A DNA stretch of 64,000 nucleotides from an uncultured Lachnospiraceae bacterium. Its GTDB lineage: Bacteria > Bacillota > Clostridia > Lachnospirales > Lachnospiraceae. Under the pieces are notes generated by a model. The model had not been told where the DNA came from. It did no database searches and was given only the letters and a program-made list of their open reading frames with translations. The position numbers were made by a program, and so were the translations under genes. The stretch spans positions 26,770 through 90,769 of the forward strand of contig CAJUKV010000011.1 of NCBI GenBank assembly GCA_910587305.1. Direction: 5' to 3'. Positions 61,230-64,000 of this stretch are shown piece after piece (position 1 is the stretch's first letter; each line of letters begins with the position of its first letter).

Positions 61230-61265
61230 TTATATCATAGATATATGTGATTAACACCTTCTTGT

Positions 61266-61294
61266 AGTATATGGGGTTTTGGACGGTTTGTCAA
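61266..61294 (-). promoter_or_regulatory. SigA promoter of the SRP RNA
   Basis: On the minus strand TTGACA (61289-61294), 17 bases, TATACT (61266-61271). The RNA body starts about 35 bases downstream, so a short 5' precursor is expected. Confidence 0.88.
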
Positions 61295-61427
61295 CTGAAA
61301 CGAAAAGAGACTTTTCCGACCCATGCACAAGAAATATTTTGCTGTGCGCAATCCGGCTTTTTTGAGGCATAACTGTGTCGAAAAATTTTCCTGTTAGTGG
61401 TAATATATCATACAAGGGGGATGATGT

Positions 61428-61916
61428 ATGACAGAACAGGAAAAATATATGAAGCAGGCGCTGCGGCAGGCAATGAAAGCGTACAAGCTGGGAGAGGTGC
61501 CAATCGGCTGTGTGATTGTGCATGAAGGCAAGGTGATAGGACGGGGATATAACCGGAGGAATACGGATAAAAATACCCTGGCTCATGCGGAGATTACCGC
61601 CATTAATAAGGCCAGCAAAAAGATAGGGGACTGGAGGCTGGAAGGCTGCAGCCTTTATGTGACCCTTGAGCCCTGCCAGATGTGCGCGGGGGCAATTGTG
61701 CAGGCCAGGATAGACGAGGTGGTGATGGGAAGCATGAACCCCAAGGCAGGGTGCGGGGGCTCCATATTGAATATTTTGGAGATGCCGGAATTTAACCATC
61801 AGGTAAAGGTTACACGGGGAGTACTTCAGGAGGAGTGCTCCCACATGCTGACCACTTTTTTCAAGGAACTGCGTATACGCAATAAATTGGAAAAGGAGCA
61901 GAGGAAAAAAGGTTAA
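61428..61916 (+). CDS. tadA: tRNA adenosine(34) deaminase TadA
   Basis: The 162-residue zinc deaminase converts A34 to inosine in tRNA-Arg(ACG). It has HAE (His53, Glu55) and PCQMC (Cys83, Cys86), the zinc and catalytic residues. AAGGGGGATG lies before the start. Its 3' end overlaps the convergent MATE gene by four bases. Confidence 0.95.
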   Translation: MTEQEKYMKQALRQAMKAYKLGEVPIGCVIVHEGKVIGRGYNRRNTDKNTLAHAEITAINKASKKIGDWRLEGCSLYVTLEPCQMCAGAIVQARIDEVVMGSMNPKAGCGGSILNILEMPEFNHQVKVTRGVLQEECSHMLTTFFKELRIRNKLEKEQRKKG

Positions 61917-63331
61917 GCGCCGCTCTGCGCATTAGCAGTGTCCGATACGATATTTTGAAGCCAAACGTCGCTTTTTACCATGAAGAAACCTATGATTACT
62001 TTGACAATTTCGGTAAATTGTATCAGGAAAAAGATAGGCACTATGGGCAGGGCGGTAAAGTGCGACAGAGCGTAAGCAAAGGGTATGACCAGAACCCAGG
62101 TGTAAACGCTGTCAAACAGGAAGGTAACAATGGTTTTTCCTCCGGAACGCAGGGTAAAATAAGCGCAGTGGGAAAAGGAAGAAAGGGGCATTGCCAGGGC
62201 GGCAATGGCAATAAACTGCCTGGCAAGATCTTTAATGCGCTCATCCGTATTGTAAATGGACGGGAAAAATCCGCCCACCACTAGCATGACGGCTGCGATG
62301 CAGGCACAGGAAAATACGCAGAAGAAGATCATCTTGTTATCCGCATCCCGCGCTTCTTTTATTTTTCCCGCGCCTAAAAGCTGCCCCACTACAATGGAAA
62401 TGCAGCCTCCAAGCTGGAGATAAACGGTGTTAAACAAATTGGAGATGGTAGAGGAAATATTTTGCGCGGCCACTACCTCAAGGCCCCGGATGGCGTAGCA
62501 CTGGACAATCACGGTCATTCCCGCGGCCCACAACATTTCATTGACTATAAGGGGGGTTCCCTTTTTCAAAATTTCTATTAAAGTACTGCGAGGGATAAAA
62601 AAGCTTCCGTACACATTTATGATGTATGGATTTTTTTCTTTATGGCTGTGAGTCCAGATTACAATAATCAGGCATTCTACAAAACGGGCGATGACTGTTG
62701 CGATGGCAGCACCCTGAACGCCCATAGCCGGGAGGCCGAAAATACCAAAAATCAGCAGATAATCCAAAACAAGATTAGTAAAGACCGCGGCAATGCCGGC
62801 TAGCATGGGAATAAAGGTCTGGCCGGTTTCCTTGACGGAGCTGCCGTATGCCTGGCTGACTGCGAAAGGGACAAGCCCTGGTATCATTATCAGAATATAT
62901 TCTTTTCCATATTTCAGAGCGAGGGAAATATCGCCTACACTGCCGGTATCGTTTAAATAAAGGGAGATCAGCTGGGTATCAAAAAAGGAAAAGAGCAGGG
63001 CTGCCACAGCTGTAACCAACAGACAGGCATATAGCTTGAAACGGAAGGCGTGCTTTTGGCCTTCGTAATCCCCTTTTCCATAATATTGAGTACCAAAAAT
63101 ACCGGCGCCTGAAACGCCGCCGAAGATGCAGACATTAAAAACAAACATCAGCTGGTTTACAATAGCGACGCCGGACATCTGTTCCGTACCAATCTGTCCC
63201 ACCATGATATTGTCTAAAAAGCTTACAAAGCTGGTGATGGTGTTCTGCACAATCATAGGGACAGCAAGATAAAGAACATACTTATAAAAATTCTTATCTC
63301 CTATAAATTTTTCTTTGAATTTGCCCCACAT
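61913..63331 (-). CDS. MATE-family efflux transporter
   Basis: The 472-residue membrane protein has twelve predicted spans and MATE signatures (LAVPMIVQNTITSFVSFLDNIMVGQIGT near the N terminus and GLPAMGVQGAAIATVIARF). It probably exports cationic drugs or metabolites using an ion gradient. GAAAGGAGTATTCCC precedes the ATG at 63331; the frame extends upstream to 63439 but without a ribosome binding site. Confidence 0.92.
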   Translation of the reverse strand: MWGKFKEKFIGDKNFYKYVLYLAVPMIVQNTITSFVSFLDNIMVGQIGTEQMSGVAIVNQLMFVFNVCIFGGVSGAGIFGTQYYGKGDYEGQKHAFRFKLYACLLVTAVAALLFSFFDTQLISLYLNDTGSVGDISLALKYGKEYILIMIPGLVPFAVSQAYGSSVKETGQTFIPMLAGIAAVFTNLVLDYLLIFGIFGLPAMGVQGAAIATVIARFVECLIIVIWTHSHKEKNPYIINVYGSFFIPRSTLIEILKKGTPLIVNEMLWAAGMTVIVQCYAIRGLEVVAAQNISSTISNLFNTVYLQLGGCISIVVGQLLGAGKIKEARDADNKMIFFCVFSCACIAAVMLVVGGFFPSIYNTDERIKDLARQFIAIAALAMPLSSFSHCAYFTLRSGGKTIVTFLFDSVYTWVLVIPFAYALSHFTALPIVPIFFLIQFTEIVKVIIGFFMVKSDVWLQNIVSDTANAQSGA

Positions 63332-63547
63332 GGGAATACTCCTTTCTGATACTATTCGGCCCGGCCGGATAGTTACCCGTTCCAACCATCTTTTATGAGA
63401 CGTATTTACCATTGTAATAAAAAGAGTTTGCCGCGTCAATATGGCGGATAAAGATTTTTTTGAATGTCCGGCCTGTCTGATGATTGTTCGGCCGGGAATC
63501 CGGCATTAACGGAAAAGCCCATGAACACATATTTATTTATCAGGTTT

Positions 63548-63576
63548 TTGTCATTTTAGGGGGAAAAGTGTATAAT
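63548..63576 (+). promoter_or_regulatory. SigA promoter in the MATE-tnpV gap
   Basis: TTGTCA (63548-63553), 17 bases, TATAAT (63571-63576). The next gene start is 300 bases away. The remainder of the 63332-63876 gap shows no gene. Confidence 0.75.
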
Positions 63577-63719
63577 TGGGAGAGTTTCCATTTTCATATT
63601 TTTTATTTTGTTTATAGTAAAAATATGTAATGGTTCAGACCATGGCAAAACGGTTACAAAATTTCAGCACATAAAGGATGTGATATGTTGTGAACTGTAG
63701 ATGTAAACTTTTCCGTAAA

Positions 63720-63763
63720 ATGTTGTATTTTAGCGGAAATGCGCATCTGCTAAAATACAACAT
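63720..63763. repeat. 15-bp perfect inverted repeat upstream of tnpV
   Basis: ATGTTGTATTTTAGC (63720-63734) and GCTAAAATACAACAT (63749-63763) with a 14-base loop. It could be an operator, a terminator-like stem, or a site used by the mobile element. Confidence 0.8.
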
Positions 63764-63876
63764 ATGCGGCTGGCTCATTTGTGGTGAATGGAAACTTGCA
63801 GATGTTGTGGTAAAGGAAGAAGGTGATATTTTATTCGTATCTATAAACAGTTTAGCACAAAGAAAGGCGGTTGTAT

Positions 63877-64000
63877 ATGGAAATCACATATCATCAGGAA
63901 GGCGCCTATCTGATTCCAGACCTCAAGCTTTCGGACACAACGGAGTACCATATCGGGAAGTATGGACGGATGAGAAAGCGGTTTTTAGAAGAAAACCACA
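63877..64000 (+). CDS. tnpV: TnpV-like transposon protein, N-terminal fragment
   Basis: The 41 visible residues (MEITYHQEGAYLIPDLKLSD, then TEYHIGKYGRMRKRFLEENH) match the start of TnpV proteins, which are carried by Tn4451-like and other clostridial mobile elements. AAAGGCGG precedes the ATG. The gene runs off the window. It suggests that a transposon or integrative element starts here or lies to the right. Confidence 0.8.
   Translation, partial: MEITYHQEGAYLIPDLKLSDTTEYHIGKYGRMRKRFLEENH

Overview
The window looks like a chromosomal stretch of a low-to-moderate GC Gram-positive anaerobe of the Clostridia, most likely a gut Lachnospiraceae. The reasons are the gene orders hrcA-grpE-dnaK-dnaJ, hprK-glucokinase-murB-rapZ-whiA-HPr-like and SRP RNA next to tadA; strong AGGAGG ribosome binding sites; and families typical of this group (GH130 mannoside phosphorylases with cellobiose 2-epimerase, DUF6465- and DUF6128-like proteins, VanW, UgpC/MsmK-type ATPase). 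No rRNA, tRNA or CRISPR array was seen.

Layout. 1-5323: end of a beta-mannan utilisation operon (cellobiose 2-epimerase, two GH130 phosphorylases, SGNH acetylesterase, mannose-6-phosphate isomerase). 5477-9938: small membrane protein, aminotransferase, patatin, uppP and a Lys/Ala-rich protein. 9967-15442: heat-shock operon under CIRCE control. 15467-22974: LacI regulator, two sugar ABC permeases, a lipoprotein binding protein and a GH36 alpha-galactosidase, with no ATPase of their own. 23082-28488: TPR-like protein, a 35-residue membrane peptide, VanW protein, PurM-like protein, and an Lrp regulator overlapping an aminotransferase. 29020-43744: DUF1846 protein, FtsH, UvrC, then HPr kinase, glucokinase, MurB, RapZ, WhiA and a Crh-like HPr paralogue, lipid kinase, aldolase and two membrane proteins. 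43788-49404: amino-acid symporter, cyclophilin, GNAT protein and an ammonium transporter fused to a PII domain. 49894-61013: MetG, hydrolase, secreted protein, D-lactate dehydrogenase, GNAT, HD-GYP protein, YesL-like protein, the sugar-importer ATPase (probably serving the 16-20 kb importer), a CdaR-type regulator and a DUF6128-like protein. 61015-63331: SRP RNA, TadA and MATE exporter. 63877-64000: start of a TnpV protein, so a mobile element probably begins at the right edge.

The theme linking much of the window is sugar uptake and its control: mannan and galactoside catabolism, a shared importer ATPase, glucokinase, aldolase, HPr kinase and an HPr-like protein that keeps Ser46 but has Glu at position 15.

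The least explained material is intergenic. Two families of structured repeats stand out. One is a leader element ending in the Shine-Dalgarno sequence of four unrelated genes. The other is a large hairpin whose core is conserved in three copies while the arm sequence differs from copy to copy and remains self-complementary. Several other one-off palindromic clusters lie between genes.
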